Source: JASLCR01 sp046462475 (lineage in GTDB: Bacteria; Patescibacteriota; Saccharimonadia; Saccharimonadales; Saccharimonadaceae). From it: DNA of 6,200 nt. A program made the position numbers and the translations under genes. Shown in pieces: positions 5,783 through 6,200 of the stretch (its first letter is position 1; each line of letters begins with the position of its first letter). The notes below the pieces were generated by a model, which saw only the letters and a program-made list of their open reading frames with translations, made no database searches and was not told where the DNA came from. The stretch is from NCBI GenBank assembly GCA_046462475.1, contig JBKGVB010000012.1:1-6200 (forward strand), read 5' to 3'.

Positions 5783-6091
5783 TTATGCGTATGGATTGTA
5801 CCCTCGCTGAGGTGGCTCGCGAAATACTTGTCGCTGGGCATTACTCTCTTGGCGCGAGGCAGGGCGACCAACAGGGCCTGAAGTAGCTCGTGGCTGTGAT
5901 CGCTGTACGCTCCGACGCTCCGCACTATAGCTTTGCCCGATACGCGAAAATCGGTAAGCCGCGATAGTCTGGCGATTCTTTTCTATCTCTTGACGTTCTG
6001 TAAATGACTGACTGCTAGTTGTATTCGCAGCATACTCATTGCTGTGCGTCTGGTCGGATGACATATCATTACTAAAGCTGTTGATCTGCAT
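5783..6091 (-). CDS. Small Arg/Gln/Ser-rich protein of unknown function
   Basis: I do not recognise this 102-residue protein. It has a polar N-terminus (MQINSFSNDM), a probable charged helix (about 29-55, with ERQEIEKNRQ and AAYRFSRIGQSY), and a disordered-looking basic tail rich in Arg, Gln, Ser and Pro that ends in GYNPYA. There is no signal peptide, membrane segment or cysteine. The basic tail would suit binding to nucleic acid or an acidic partner, but this is speculation. The reading frame stays open to 6172, but that would run into tRNA-Gly. The ATG at 6091 is chosen because an extended -10 (TGCTAGAAT, minus strand) ends 8 nt before it; no Shine-Dalgarno is seen, so the mRNA may be leaderless. 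A later ATG at 6064 is possible. The terminator directly after the stop supports a real gene. Confidence 0.6.
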   Translation of the reverse strand: MQINSFSNDMSSDQTHSNEYAANTTSSQSFTERQEIEKNRQTIAAYRFSRIGQSYSAERRSVQRSQPRATSGPVGRPASRQESNAQRQVFREPPQRGYNPYA

Positions 6092-6099
6092 ATGCTTAT

Positions 6100-6108
6100 A
6101 TTCTAGCA
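6100..6108 (-). promoter_or_regulatory. Extended -10 of the small minus-strand gene
   Basis: On the minus strand TGCTAGAAT reads from 6108 to 6100. Transcription would start within a few bases of the ATG at 6091. No clear -35 is seen. It faces away from the tRNA-Gly promoter, which lies only 8 bp further right. Confidence 0.45.
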
Positions 6109-6115
6109 CGGAACC

Positions 6116-6124
6116 TGATATAAT
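6116..6124 (+). promoter_or_regulatory. Extended -10 promoter of tRNA-Gly
   Basis: TGATATAAT is a perfect extended -10, identical to that of murA. It ends 10 nt before the tRNA, so the transcript would start near 6131 with about 4 nt of leader. The -35 position (TTATAT, 6096-6101) is poor. Confidence 0.65.
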
Positions 6125-6134
6125 CTTCAGAGAT

Positions 6135-6200
6135 GCGGGCGTCGTATAATGGCTAATATACGTGCCTTCCAAGCATGTGATGCGAGTTCGATTCTCGCCG
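6135..6200 (+). tRNA. tRNA-Gly (anticodon TCC), 3' end cut by window
   Basis: The acceptor 5' strand is GCGGGCG. The D stem is GTAT/ATAT with one G-T pair. The anticodon arm is CGTGC-CTTCCAA-GCATG, giving TCC (Gly). The variable loop is four bases. The T arm is GCGAG-TTCGATT-CTCGC. Only the first two bases (CG) of the 3' acceptor strand lie inside the window; the last five, the discriminator and any CCA are beyond it. Confidence 0.93.

Noticed and set aside
5683..5886. Plus-strand open frame of 67 codons
   Set aside because: It starts inside tRNA-His and crosses the strong terminator; it is the shadow of the tRNA and the minus-strand gene.
6145..6150. TATAAT within tRNA-Gly
   Set aside because: It forms part of the D arm of the tRNA and is not a promoter.
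6092..6172. Longer N-terminus of the small minus-strand protein
   Set aside because: It would begin inside tRNA-Gly and run through the tRNA promoter; the ATG at 6091 fits the promoter-like box.
1..6200. CRISPR array, insertion sequence or phage genes
   Set aside because: No spaced direct repeats, transposase or integrase motifs, or target-site duplications were found on either strand.

Overview
The window looks like a chromosomal piece of a Candidatus Saccharibacteria (TM7) or closely related Patescibacteria/CPR genome. This is inferred from the protein styles: tandem type IV pilins with a GFTIVELLIVIVIIAILAAI-type N-terminus, a helix-turn-helix/MurA fusion of the actinobacterial-saccharibacterial kind, very short intergenic gaps, and several transcripts that appear to lack leaders. 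Genes read cleanly with the standard bacterial code. I could not run a search, so the taxon is an inference.

Layout, left to right. (1) 1-1067, plus strand: two tandem type IV pilin-like genes. The first is cut by the window edge and closed by a strong hairpin terminator. The second has its own extended -10 promoter. (2) 1184-2548, plus: an exported SGNH/GDSL-family esterase with an unrecognised N-terminal domain. It is preceded by a promoter-like element and a leader hairpin. (3) 2614-3891, minus: glyA (serine hydroxymethyltransferase), convergent with the esterase and sharing one bidirectional terminator with it. (4) 3892-4095: a divergent regulatory region with three inverted repeats; the one nearest murA lies between that gene's -35 and -10. 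(5) 4096-5628, plus: an Xre-type HTH domain fused to a full MurA, apparently leaderless. (6) 5668-5744, plus: tRNA-His(GTG) with encoded CCA, followed by a bidirectional terminator. (7) 5783-6091, minus: a small Arg/Gln/Ser-rich protein of unknown function. (8) 6135-6200, plus: tRNA-Gly(TCC), cut by the right edge and divergent from the small gene.

Functionally the left part is cell surface (pilins plus a secreted hydrolase), the centre is one-carbon/amino-acid metabolism and the first committed step of peptidoglycan synthesis, and the right part is translation. The most interesting point is the murA locus: the enzyme carries its own DNA-binding domain, and a perfect 7-4-7 palindrome sits inside its own promoter, suggesting direct autoregulation. 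A recurring theme is the extended -10 box (TGNTANNNT), found at six places with mostly weak -35 boxes. I see no CRISPR array, insertion sequence or clear mobile element.
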